Origin: an uncultured Mobiluncus sp.
Lineage (GTDB): Bacteria; Actinomycetota; Actinomycetes; Actinomycetales; Actinomycetaceae
Direction of reading: 5' to 3'
Length of the DNA: 64,000 bases
NCBI RefSeq assembly: GCF_902488535.1
Contig: NZ_CABTWO010000013.1
Location: 1 to 64,000 of the forward strand
Each line of letters opens with the position of its first letter. Position 1 is the first letter of the stretch. The position numbers and the translations under genes were made by a program. Below are positions 9,499 through 18,539 of the stretch, in pieces. The notes below the pieces were generated by a model. That model saw only the letters and a program-made list of their open reading frames with translations, was not told the DNA's origin and did not search any database.

Positions 9499-9619
9499 GG
9501 CTGAACTGGGGCGCATCAACCGACCTTGTGCAGTCGGCAGAGGTGAGCGGAGAACCTGGTGCACACCGATGCGAAACCCAACAATCTCAACCACATCGAC
9601 CATAATTTAGGGGACAAAA

Positions 9620-10591
9620 ATGTCAGGCAACGCCGCCGTCAAGGCACCTGAAAAGGCTAGGGCACCGATGAAGCGTAAACGAGCACGCAGTTCGAACGGC
9701 ATTAAGCAGTGGGGACCCGGACTGTTACTGGTGTCGCCATCAATCATCCTCGTGGCTATTTTTGTATACGGTTTGCTGGGGTCTAACTTGTTCACGTCCC
9801 TGCAAGACAATCACTCCGCGCCGCAAGTTTCGGGGGTGGAACCGGTTAAATTTGTGGGGTTTGCAAACTTCGCGGCGTTGTTCGGGGACAAGGATTTTCA
9901 ACACTCCTTGATTAACCTGTTGATGTTCACGGTAATGTTCCTGGTGGGTACGCTGTTCTTTGGGTTCGTCTGGGCGTGGCTGTTGGATAAACCCATTAAA
10001 GGCGAAGGGATTTTCCGTTCCGTATTCCTGTTCCCGATGGCGGTATCGTTCATCGCCTCCGGTGTGGTGTGGCGCTGGATGCTGAACTCCGCTCAAAATG
10101 AGAACGCCTCCGGTTTGAACCGTTTGCTCCAGATGATTGGCCTGGGCGGGCTGCAAAACGACTGGATTTCCAACCCCTCTTTCGGGGTGCTAGCGGTGGG
10201 GATTCCCGCCGTGTGGCAGCTCTCGGGCTACGTGATGGCCCTGTTCCTGGCGGGATTCCGCGGGGTTCCCGATGACTTGCGGGAGGCCGGGCGCGTAGAC
10301 GGCGCTAACGAATGGCAGCTGTACCGCTACATCATCTTTCCGCAGCTCGCGCCCGTGGCGCTCAGCGCGGTCATCATCATCGGGCATATGTCGCTGAAGT
10401 CTTTCGACTTGATTATGGCGGTGGCGGACCAGACGTTCTATCAGACCAAGGTTCCGGCCATCGATATGTATAACTTCATGACGGTTTCGGATTACTCGAA
10501 CGCGGCCGCGGTCGGCACGGTTCTGTTGGTGATTGTGGCGCTGCTGGTGGTGCCCTACTTGATTCACGATGCGAAGGAGGCCAACCGATGA
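9620..10591 (+). CDS. Sugar ABC transporter permease 1
   Basis: A 323-residue BPD_transp_1 permease with six membrane segments. The EAA loop reads LREAGRVDGANEWQLYRYIIFPQL, and the N-terminal segment has LLVSPSIILVAIFVYG as the first helix. The ATG at 9620 follows AGGGGACA. It overlaps the next permease by 4 bases. It should form the membrane channel with that protein for the sugar bound by the lipoprotein at 8145. Confidence 0.9.
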   Translation: MSGNAAVKAPEKARAPMKRKRARSSNGIKQWGPGLLLVSPSIILVAIFVYGLLGSNLFTSLQDNHSAPQVSGVEPVKFVGFANFAALFGDKDFQHSLINLLMFTVMFLVGTLFFGFVWAWLLDKPIKGEGIFRSVFLFPMAVSFIASGVVWRWMLNSAQNENASGLNRLLQMIGLGGLQNDWISNPSFGVLAVGIPAVWQLSGYVMALFLAGFRGVPDDLREAGRVDGANEWQLYRYIIFPQLAPVALSAVIIIGHMSLKSFDLIMAVADQTFYQTKVPAIDMYNFMTVSDYSNAAAVGTVLLVIVALLVVPYLIHDAKEANR

Positions 10592-11499
10592 GTTCCGCCG
10601 CTGCAATCGACGCGGGTGCTGCCGCGATTACGACAAAAAAGGTCAACGCCAACGGTTCGGTAGGAAAGAAACGGGGCGGAGTCAGCGTCGGCAAAGTCTT
10701 TCGCTACGTGCTCTTGATTTTCTCCCTCGCCATGGTCCTCATGCCGGTCTACGTGCTGTTGATTACGTCTTTCAAGGGCGCGGGGGAGGCCGACCCGTCC
10801 CGGACTTGGTATCTGCCTGCTGAATGGAACACCGATAACTGGGCTCGAGCCTGGGATCAGCTGCAGGGCGGGCTGTTGCGCTCCCTGATGCTGGTGATTC
10901 CGTCCTCGATTATTTCGGCCATGCTCGGTTCCGCTAACGGTTTCGTCCTGTCGCGCTGGCGGTTCCCCGGAGCGAACGTGGTGTTCACCCTGATTTTGTT
11001 CGGCATGTTCATCCCTTACCAGGCCGTCATGATTCCGATGATGCGCATGGTGGTGGCCTCCCAGATTGGTTTCGGGATTCACACCCTGATTTTGATGCAC
11101 ATCATCTATGGCATCCCCATTACGACCCTAATTTTCCGTAACTATTACGAGAGCGTGCCCAGGGACCTCATCGAGGCCGCGCGTATCGACGGGGCGGGAA
11201 TGTTGCGCACGTACTTTAATGTGGTGTTACCGATTTCTATTCCGTCTTTCGTGGTAGTGCTGATTTGGCAGTTTACTTCCGCGTGGAACGACTTCCTGTT
11301 TGCCCTGTTCTTTGGCGGCGGTTCCCAGCGCGGTCCGGTGACCCTGTCCCTGAACGAGCTGGCGCACGGCTCTATCATGGCTGACTATGGCGGTTCCATG
11401 GCGGGCGCCCTGATTGCCTCCGTCCCGACGCTTCTGGTCTACATCGCGTTGGGCAAGTACTTCGTCGGCGGCATGATGGCCGGCTCCGTGAAGGGGTAA
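10588..11499 (+). CDS. Sugar ABC transporter permease 2
   Basis: A 303-residue permease coupled to the preceding gene through an ATGA overlap, with AAGGAGG just upstream inside that gene. The EAA loop is IEAARIDGAGMLRTYFNVVLP, and it ends GSVKG as its paralogue MalG does. Again no ATPase follows: the operon ends here and the next gene is an unrelated restriction relic. A shared ATPase is needed. Confidence 0.9.
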   Translation: MSSAAAIDAGAAAITTKKVNANGSVGKKRGGVSVGKVFRYVLLIFSLAMVLMPVYVLLITSFKGAGEADPSRTWYLPAEWNTDNWARAWDQLQGGLLRSLMLVIPSSIISAMLGSANGFVLSRWRFPGANVVFTLILFGMFIPYQAVMIPMMRMVVASQIGFGIHTLILMHIIYGIPITTLIFRNYYESVPRDLIEAARIDGAGMLRTYFNVVLPISIPSFVVVLIWQFTSAWNDFLFALFFGGGSQRGPVTLSLNELAHGSIMADYGGSMAGALIASVPTLLVYIALGKYFVGGMMAGSVKG

Positions 11500-11641
11500 T
11501 CTAGGCCGTTTGCAGTGGTCGTGGCGCTAAGTCGAAGGAGCGAAATTTTCGTGCTACGAGCCGAGATTTGCTGCAAAAGCGCATCATTAGGCTGCGGTTG
11601 CTAAGTAAAGTTGGATGTATACGGATAAACGGGAGGAACTT

Positions 11642-12613
11642 GTGTCACCAACAGACGAGCGCTCTAACTTGCATCGCACGATTTGGCGGGTCGCCAACGA
11701 CCTGCGCGGCAGTGTGGACGGCTGGGATTTCAAAGCCTACGTGTTGGGAATGCTGTTCTATCGTTTCATCTCCGAGCACATCATCGCTTTTGTGGAACAA
11801 GTCCAAGCTGAGGCTGGCAGCCCGGACTTTGACTATTCCCTGCTGCCAGACGACGAGGCTGAGGTTCAGAGCAAATACCTGGTAAACACCCTTGGCTTCT
11901 TTATCCGCCCCTCAGATTTGTTTTCTAACGTGCGCGAACACGCTCCGCACGACCAGAATCTCAATGAAACGCTGGCGCGGGTGTTTCAAAACATCGAAGC
12001 CTCGGCGGTGGGCACCAGCTCCGAGGACGACATGAAGGGACTGTTTGCTGATATCGACACGAACAGCGCGAAACTCGGCAACACGATTGCCCAGCGTAAC
12101 GAGAAACTCACGAAGCTGCTCGACGCCATCGGCGACTTGGAACTGGGCGGCTACCGAGACACGAACATCGACACCTTCGGCGATGCCTACGAGTATCTGA
12201 TGACCATGTATGCCTCTTCGGCGGGAAAATCCGGCGGTGAGTTCTCTACCCCCCAGTGCGTCGCCGAGTTGATTGCCCGCATCACGGTGTTGGGCAAGAA
12301 TCGCGTAAATCGGGTTTACGACCCGGCTTGCGGTTCGGGTTCGCTGCTGTTGAAGTTCGCGAAAATCCTGGGTCTGGAAAATGTGGAAGAGGGTTTCTTT
12401 GGTCAGGAGATCAACCTCACCACCTATAACCTGTGCCGCATCAATATGTTCTTGCACGGAGTGAACTTTTCCAAGTTCGACATTGCGCTGGGGGACACCT
12501 TGACTGACCCGGCGCACTGGGACTTCGAGCCATTTCAGGCCATCGTTTCCAAACGTTGGATAGCGCGAGTGATACAAACTAACGATGTGCGCGATTGTGT
12601 GCTCGCCGCGTGA
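11642..12613 (+). pseudogene. hsdM: Truncated type I R-M methyltransferase subunit (HsdM)
   Basis: The GTG at 11642 has a strong Shine-Dalgarno (GGGAGGAAC) and starts a normal HsdM N terminus (VSPTDERSNLHRTIW, then DGWDFKAYVLGMLFYRFISE). The SAM-binding motif DPACGSGSLLLKF (around residues 225-237) is intact. The homology stops after PFQAIVS: the next codons read KRW where the catalytic NPPY should be, and only about 20 unrelated codons follow. The full protein should be about 500 residues or more, and no hsdS or hsdR is present. The product would lack the methyl-transfer motif, so this is a dead fragment left at an island junction near 12552. Confidence 0.85.
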
Positions 12614-12802
12614 AACGGCGCGGTAACGCGGGGAACGCCGACCGTTCGGCTTCAGCAGGTCGCGACGCGGGTGTCAGCGTGGCTGCGTGCGCGGGGCGAT
12701 TGTGGAACCACGACGGAATGCTGACCGGGTTTTGCACCCACCTTGCGAGTGAGGCGTGGAGCCGTCAAAAGGTATCGGGGCGCGTCAAAATGTCTACAGC
12801 GA
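12553..12802. other. GC-rich junction segment with no recognised gene
   Basis: This 250-base stretch joins the hsdM break to the 3' end of the helicase gene. It is GC-rich and codes for nothing I recognise on either strand. It contains a short direct repeat, GTCAAAA-N-GT, at about 12764 and 12786. It may be scar DNA from a lost mobile element, but no terminal repeats or transposase remnants can be identified. Confidence 0.4.
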
Positions 12803-13933
12803 CTACTGTTCGGAAGTGCCTGGAGCCCATACGCTAATAGGAATGAATGGGTTTTCTCGAAGCCTTCGCGTCAGGGTTTTGTCGTTGACGATTATGGCGA
12901 CTGATGCTCTTGCTCTTGTGATGCCAACGTAGAAGAGGCAAGCGCTCTTGTCTGCCAAAGGCGTGCCGTCTGCAATCAGTTTGAGAATGGGATTGGTCGG
13001 AACGATGATCACCCGTTCGTAGGTGAGTCCCTTGACCGTTCCGATGTTTTTGAATTCCAAATCAGTAAGGTGCTTGCCGGATGCTTTACTGCTGCGCAGA
13101 GGCATCGGATGATAGTTTTCTAGATAGGTTGCGAGGTGTCGTTCATGGACGAGAAAGACACCGTCGTGTCCAGTTACCGTCTGGTTTTGGGAGTTCGTTG
13201 GAGCGAATCCCAGTTCAGTGGGAAAAATACGGTCTGAGAAGTCAGCAATTCTCTGGTTTGATCGCCAGGTTTCACATAGCTCTGCGATTTCAAGGAGGCC
13301 CGCCGATTCGTGTTTCCGGTACCAGTTGATGAGTCCAAGACGATCCGCGTTTCGGTTTTTCGATGACGTCTGATCGCTATCAAGCAGGGATTGCCTGACA
13401 TCGCCGACCAAGAACAGGTGCGGTGTCGCTTGGCTCAAGAGTCGCTCAATGATGTCGAGGCTTTTTCGACTGATGTCTTGGACTTCGTCGATGATTATTT
13501 CGTCGTAGATGCGGCCTAGCCGTTTTTCAACTGCACCCTGCGAAGCTTCGGCGACCTTGACTGCAAGCTCGGGCAATGTTTCTTTGTATATCGAACCATT
13601 CGAGGAAAAATAGCGCCAGCTCCCTCTTAATTTGAAGTGGTCCTTGGGGTGCATGGCACGGTCAAAAATGAATCCTGTAGGGCGTACATGCGGGAATAGG
13701 ACGGGAAGGTATGGTCGGACGTAGTGTCTGATCATGAATGCATACCAACCCATGACGTCTGGCATTTGAGACTTGCTGCACGCGCCGGAGAGTCGCGAAA
13801 TGAGCTCTGCTTGCCCGGAGTCAGTGAGTGTAATGACCAGTCGTTTCTTTTTATCCGCCGTGTTAGCGCATCTTTGGACGATACGCTCTGTTTTCCCTGC
13901 TCCAGCACAAGCGTGAACGAAGTTATGGATCAC
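12803..13933 (-). CDS. UvrD-like helicase, GajB-like partner of the OLD nuclease
   Basis: A 376-residue superfamily 1 helicase. Seen motifs: Walker A HACAGAGKT near residues 7-15, motif II IIDEVQD, motif III VGDVRQSL, TVKGLTYERVIIVP for motif V, and FYVGITRAR for motif VI. It overlaps the OLD nuclease gene by 4 bases (ATGA). An OLD nuclease followed by a UvrD-like helicase is the layout of class 2 OLD systems, now known as Gabija (GajA-GajB) anti-phage defence. GajB of the type system is near 490 residues, so this one is short, probably in the accessory subdomains. A role in general repair is less likely given its size and position. Confidence 0.8.
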   Translation of the reverse strand: MIHNFVHACAGAGKTERIVQRCANTADKKKRLVITLTDSGQAELISRLSGACSKSQMPDVMGWYAFMIRHYVRPYLPVLFPHVRPTGFIFDRAMHPKDHFKLRGSWRYFSSNGSIYKETLPELAVKVAEASQGAVEKRLGRIYDEIIIDEVQDISRKSLDIIERLLSQATPHLFLVGDVRQSLLDSDQTSSKNRNADRLGLINWYRKHESAGLLEIAELCETWRSNQRIADFSDRIFPTELGFAPTNSQNQTVTGHDGVFLVHERHLATYLENYHPMPLRSSKASGKHLTDLEFKNIGTVKGLTYERVIIVPTNPILKLIADGTPLADKSACLFYVGITRARASVAIIVNDKTLTRRLRENPFIPISVWAPGTSEQ

Positions 13934-15570
13934 GATAATCCGCTGGTCCTGCTCACGACGCTGTTAAGCGAGTTTATTGCATCTGCGATGTATTTGGGAG
14001 GATTGAGCTTTACCGGTGAAGTCGCAATTTTGAGCGCCGTAGCCGTCTTGTGTGTCGACATCCAATCCAAAAGGTCTGTCTCGTTGTCTATCCCGAGAAC
14101 TGTTCGAATCGTATCTTCACTATTCGCCGACTGAATCTGATACTCGAGTGTCCTCCCTAAGTTGGGGTCGCCAACGAAGAGTTCACGTTCGTTGGGTTTT
14201 GTGAACTCCTTTATCTTGTCCTGCCAGTGTTCGGGGGTCTTGCCATCGTTGTCGCGTAGCGCTACGAGTTGCCGATTCAGCACTGAAGCTAGTTCGAATC
14301 CTCGACGGAACGAGACTCCACCGATTGATATGACATCCACTCCGTAGTCGAGGGGCTCAGCTCCGTATTTATCGAGAAAGAATCTGTTGAAAACGATTTC
14401 GTCGGACGGCCCTTCAACCAGCACGGCCTTTTTCGCCAGGACAAGTCGTAACGTGTCGAATCCAGAAAGTTTCTTGAAGTACTCTGACGTGTCATCGCTC
14501 AGTTCTTGGAACGCGTGCGCAGTGCCCTCGTGTAGGAGAACCAGCTGGTCTAGGCCAAGGCGGTTGAGGACGTAAGAGCTGTGAGTGGTAACGAGGACCT
14601 GTCGGCCCTCACGCAGTGCTGAAATGTAAGAAAGCAGCTCGCGCAAGCTTGTATGGCTGAGGTGGTTCTCTGGTTCTTCAACCAGTAGGTAGGCGGAAGA
14701 CTCAGACGACCTTCCCATCGCAAGAACCGTTTTCGCTATCGCCTGCGTCCCCTTTCCAGACTGAGAAAATGGAACCTTGTCAATCGCAGGTACCAAAGTG
14801 TTTGCCCATGATGATGAGCGCGACTGATCAACTTGAATACCAAGCTTCAACTGGCGAAACACGGAAAAGTCCGTGCCCAATGCTCCGTCAAGCACCGTTA
14901 ACAAACCATCACCCAAAGAAGCCCTCATCTTACGGTGCTCAACTGAGACGTGGTTACGCACCTTAGGATCAAGGCGTTCTTCGACGATCTGGCGAGTGTA
15001 GTAGTCCATACCTCGATCTGAGCGAATCGTACGTGTGTCGATAACAGCAACTCCGAGTTCTTTGGGTCGTCGATAGACAACTTGGTCGGCAAAATCTCGC
15101 CAATCCAGGCGGTAGTACTCAACTGGGAGGATATGGGGACAATTATCCTCTCGGAAATATTGCTCGATCTCTTCCGAATAATCGGGGTCGGGATATGCGT
15201 GAACAGAAAGACCGACGCTATCCTCCTTTAGCATATTGTGAATGCCCCGCATCTTCTGGGATTCCCCGTCTGGAACCTCAAGATGTATATCGATACGAAA
15301 CTCCGGAATCGCAGGAAGTGGAGCTCCAGCCTTCGTATTCGAGAGTGCATTGAAGAAAGCATCGACAAGTTCCATGTTGAACCAGTAGGGGTTAAGCGCC
15401 TCGCTTGCGGTCACCCCTTCGAACTTTCCAGTGAGCGCCATTGTGATCGCTTCGAGAAGAGTGGATTTACCCGCTTCATTTGCGCCCACAATGATGTTCA
15501 TCTCGTGGTGGGGGTTGAGAACTAGCTCTTTGAACTTTCGGTAGCCGCGAATATGGACTTTCGTGATCAC
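13930..15570 (-). CDS. OLD-family ATP-dependent nuclease (GajA-like)
   Basis: A 546-residue protein. The N-terminal ABC-type ATPase has Walker A GANEAGKST (around residue 33), a signature region SQSGKGTQAIAKTVL, and Walker B LLVEEPENHLS followed by the switch THSSYVL. The C-terminal TOPRIM domain shows LVEGPSDEIVFNRFF with its catalytic Glu and VALRDNDGK with the acidic metal ligands. This is the OLD/GajA architecture, a DNA nuclease controlled by nucleotides. The GTG start overlaps the stop of the res gene by 4 bases, and its own stop overlaps the helicase start. It therefore forms a Gabija-like pair translated from the type III R-M message. GC content looks lower than in res and mod, suggesting separate origin. 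Confidence 0.85.
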   Translation of the reverse strand: MITKVHIRGYRKFKELVLNPHHEMNIIVGANEAGKSTLLEAITMALTGKFEGVTASEALNPYWFNMELVDAFFNALSNTKAGAPLPAIPEFRIDIHLEVPDGESQKMRGIHNMLKEDSVGLSVHAYPDPDYSEEIEQYFREDNCPHILPVEYYRLDWRDFADQVVYRRPKELGVAVIDTRTIRSDRGMDYYTRQIVEERLDPKVRNHVSVEHRKMRASLGDGLLTVLDGALGTDFSVFRQLKLGIQVDQSRSSSWANTLVPAIDKVPFSQSGKGTQAIAKTVLAMGRSSESSAYLLVEEPENHLSHTSLRELLSYISALREGRQVLVTTHSSYVLNRLGLDQLVLLHEGTAHAFQELSDDTSEYFKKLSGFDTLRLVLAKKAVLVEGPSDEIVFNRFFLDKYGAEPLDYGVDVISIGGVSFRRGFELASVLNRQLVALRDNDGKTPEHWQDKIKEFTKPNERELFVGDPNLGRTLEYQIQSANSEDTIRTVLGIDNETDLLDWMSTHKTATALKIATSPVKLNPPKYIADAINSLNSVVSRTSGLS

Positions 15571-18536
15571 GAAGCCACCACCTGTTTGATAAGCGTGACG
15601 ATGTCGTCGTGTTTGAGTTGGGGCATGAAGCGGACGGTGATGTTGTCACCGCTGATTGATTCGAAGAACTTGCATGCTGCCTTGATACGTAGCTGCTCGG
15701 TTTCTCGCAAGTCTGCCTTCGTGTCGACGTCTTTGGTTTCGACGATGAAGTTCAGTGAGAGCTTCCCGTCGCTGCCTTGGAGGACGTACATGAAGTCGGG
15801 GCTGGTTGTACCGCCGAAGTACACGGGCACCCGGATGGAGCGGCGCGGGATCTTGCCGTAGACGACGACCTCGTCGAGGACAGAGTCGCGGATCGTGACC
15901 CGTTCCTTGGGTGAGTCGTAGACGAACGCGTCGTAGAGGAACTTCTCGGGCACGTCAGCATCAGTGTCGCGGTAGATGCCGATGTTGCCTTGGACGATGT
16001 TCTTCAACGGTTTGCCGTTCGTGCCTGTCAGTGCGGTGGCTCCGAGCGGGCCGTCGATGCGGGCGTATGAGAACCGGCTCTTGAACTCCTGCTGCATCCA
16101 GGTTTGGAACTCGGCGACGAACTTGCCGAGGGTGGCCTTGTTGAAGAACCCGTCGGGCAGTTTCTGCTTCGCGTTGCGGCGCACTAGGCCCGTATGGATC
16201 GCTTTGATCGGCAGATAGGTTTGCAGGTATGCCTGCTTGAGCCAATCCCCATAGGCCAGCCGATCATCGATATCAAATGTTGACTTGGTGGCCGTCTTGG
16301 TGGTCAGGCTCCCGTCGTCTGCTTTGGTGATGGTTTCCTCAGCGAAGCGCCCCACCTGCGGGGTGTAGATGTCCTGGTCGAGGATGTGATCGATACAGGT
16401 TGCGATCTCGTCGGCGGTGAGGTCGTCGAGACGCAGATAGTACTTGGCGTTGACCGCCTCCCACAGCTGCTTGAGTTCGGCGTACCGTTTGGGGCGGATA
16501 CCGATCTTGGCTTTGCGAGCGTCGGTGACAACCTTGTCGGGCTTAACCTTGCCCACATTGAACTGCGGGTAACGCTCCAACAGTTCTTGTTCCTTGCCTT
16601 CGACGACGTTCTTGTCCGTGTCGACCAGTCCGGCTTGAAGCAGCTCGATAAACAAATCGGTCTCGGTTTTGCCGAGTTCCTTGGCGACGGCTGGTAGGAG
16701 TTCCTTCACCGACGGTGCTGTTGCTGCCGCGTCGGAGTTGATCTCGGTGATCAGCGACTGCGCGAACGATTCCTCGGTGTAGTCGATTAGGTAGGTCAGG
16801 TAGAACTGTTCATGCGACAACCGGCTACCGCTGACGTCCACGGGCAGACGCAGACCACGCCCGACCTCTTGCAGTTTGGAAATATCCGACCCGGAGGAGC
16901 GAAGTTTGACGATCTGGAACACGTTCGGGTTGTCCCAGCCCTCACGTAGTGTCCACTTGGAGAAAATGAACCGCATCGTGTTCGGTGTGCCGTCCGGGTT
17001 CGTGAACGAGAGTAGGGACTGCTTGTCGCGCAGGATCTGGTCGACCTCAGCCTGGATTGCCTCATCACTCGAGGAGTTGTCGGCTGAGAAGTAGCCGCCG
17101 TTCGTGGCCGCCACGTCGGCTGCTGAGGCGCGCAGATAGTCGACGTAGTCGCGTTCGGCCTGGGAGGTGCCTTCCTTGTGCTTGTCGATCTCTTTGGTGA
17201 GTTGTTGGTGCAACAGTTCGTGGAAACGGGTGCGTAGATGGCCCGGGCCGTCTACGCCACGGTAGGAGGCGATCGAGTCGATGAAAAACAGGGTCAGCGT
17301 CTTCACCTTTGTCGCCCGCTGGTAGTTGACCCACTCGGTTTCGAAGTGGTTCTCCAGCGCACGTTTCATCATCAGACTCTGGTAGGTCTCGGTGTAGACG
17401 CGGCTGACGATCGTGTCCCCGGTGCCAAGAATCTGGTCGTTCGACAAGGTCACACCCGACTTGATCTCCGGCACCCTGGTCTTGCCAACCTCGGCCACCG
17501 TGATGCCCGCAAAGTCCCCGTCAGCCTGCCCCAGCGAGTCACCAATGTGCAGCGTGGTTTTCTTGTGCGTATCGAGATTCTCAAACGTTGCTGTCTTCGG
17601 TCTACTCCGCGACATGCTCGTCAACCGCAGCCTGGTCGACTCACTCGCCTCGTCCAGCGGGTACTGGATAGAGACGCCTTTGACGAGCTGCTCGTTGAAA
17701 GCCTCCACCGAGCCGAGGTTGAACACCAGATTGTTGTAGTCCGTCACCCCGGACTTTTCTCTCTTCGGGAACGTCGCCCCGAACCGGATAATCGCCTGAG
17801 GACGCAGCTGTTCGAGGACAGTCTTGTAGGTCTTGTTCTCGCGGCGGAACCGGTGCGGCTCGTCAATGATCACGATCGGGCGGGTCTGGCGCAGCGCCTC
17901 ATACGGCTGGCTCGACATGCCCATCACAGTCTGGTCATAGGTTGCAGCCATCGTGGCTTTCGACTGCAACATGCCATCAGTCATCAACAACACCGTGATA
18001 TGGCCTTTCGCGAGCCGAGAGGCCTGCACGAAACTCGCGATCGCCGAGGGGAACATCTTCCTGCCCTTCGACCGCTTCTGCGGGTCAAGCACCTCCAAGT
18101 CGAGCTTCAACCGGCTGCCATACTCGTCATCGAAATAGCGTCGGGCATACTCCGAGGTGATAAACGACCTGGTGCCTTCCTTAATCGGGGTCGACGGCAC
18201 CAAAAGAATGAACTTGTGGAACCCGTAGAGCCGGTTAAACTCGTACATCATCTGGGTGTAGACCAGCGTTTTGCCGGTTCCGGTCTCCATCTTCACGTCC
18301 ACACCCAACACACCATCATCGGTGCGGGTGCGCCACGGGCGAGGAATCGCCTCCACACCCTCAACCAAACCCGCCTGAAGATCGGCAATGTTGTCGGTGA
18401 TCTGCCGGTCGGCAACATCGAACACTGGGTTCGCTTCCATCGCAGACGAATCATCCAATACCACGTCCGCGAACACATGGGTCAACGCAGTCAGTGCGCG
18501 TTGCTGGTGTTCAAGAGTTTGAAGTCTGATCTGCAT
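15567..18536 (-). CDS. res: Type III restriction enzyme Res subunit
   Basis: A 989-residue restriction subunit. The superfamily 2 helicase part has METGTGKT at residues 83-90, IVIIDEPHRF for motif II, FGATFP for motif III, and SKWTLREGWDNPN with EVGRGLRLPVD for motifs V and VI. Near the C terminus TSPDFMYVL followed by FIVETKD gives a PD-(D/E)XK endonuclease site. Type III Res works only in complex with Mod, travelling on DNA between inversely oriented sites. The gene starts 3 bases after the mod stop and overlaps the OLD nuclease gene, so the set is one transcript. All motifs look intact. Confidence 0.93.
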   Translation of the reverse strand: MQIRLQTLEHQQRALTALTHVFADVVLDDSSAMEANPVFDVADRQITDNIADLQAGLVEGVEAIPRPWRTRTDDGVLGVDVKMETGTGKTLVYTQMMYEFNRLYGFHKFILLVPSTPIKEGTRSFITSEYARRYFDDEYGSRLKLDLEVLDPQKRSKGRKMFPSAIASFVQASRLAKGHITVLLMTDGMLQSKATMAATYDQTVMGMSSQPYEALRQTRPIVIIDEPHRFRRENKTYKTVLEQLRPQAIIRFGATFPKREKSGVTDYNNLVFNLGSVEAFNEQLVKGVSIQYPLDEASESTRLRLTSMSRSRPKTATFENLDTHKKTTLHIGDSLGQADGDFAGITVAEVGKTRVPEIKSGVTLSNDQILGTGDTIVSRVYTETYQSLMMKRALENHFETEWVNYQRATKVKTLTLFFIDSIASYRGVDGPGHLRTRFHELLHQQLTKEIDKHKEGTSQAERDYVDYLRASAADVAATNGGYFSADNSSSDEAIQAEVDQILRDKQSLLSFTNPDGTPNTMRFIFSKWTLREGWDNPNVFQIVKLRSSGSDISKLQEVGRGLRLPVDVSGSRLSHEQFYLTYLIDYTEESFAQSLITEINSDAAATAPSVKELLPAVAKELGKTETDLFIELLQAGLVDTDKNVVEGKEQELLERYPQFNVGKVKPDKVVTDARKAKIGIRPKRYAELKQLWEAVNAKYYLRLDDLTADEIATCIDHILDQDIYTPQVGRFAEETITKADDGSLTTKTATKSTFDIDDRLAYGDWLKQAYLQTYLPIKAIHTGLVRRNAKQKLPDGFFNKATLGKFVAEFQTWMQQEFKSRFSYARIDGPLGATALTGTNGKPLKNIVQGNIGIYRDTDADVPEKFLYDAFVYDSPKERVTIRDSVLDEVVVYGKIPRRSIRVPVYFGGTTSPDFMYVLQGSDGKLSLNFIVETKDVDTKADLRETEQLRIKAACKFFESISGDNITVRFMPQLKHDDIVTLIKQVVAS

Positions 18537-18539
18537 GGG

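Noticed and set aside
12595..12837. An 80-codon frame after the hsdM break as a gene
   Set aside because: No Shine-Dalgarno, no recognisable domain, and composition of non-coding GC-rich DNA; it also runs into the 3' end of the helicase gene.
12803..13933. General repair helicase UvrD/PcrA
   Set aside because: At 376 residues it is about half the size of UvrD and is translationally coupled to an OLD nuclease, which fits a GajB-like role better.
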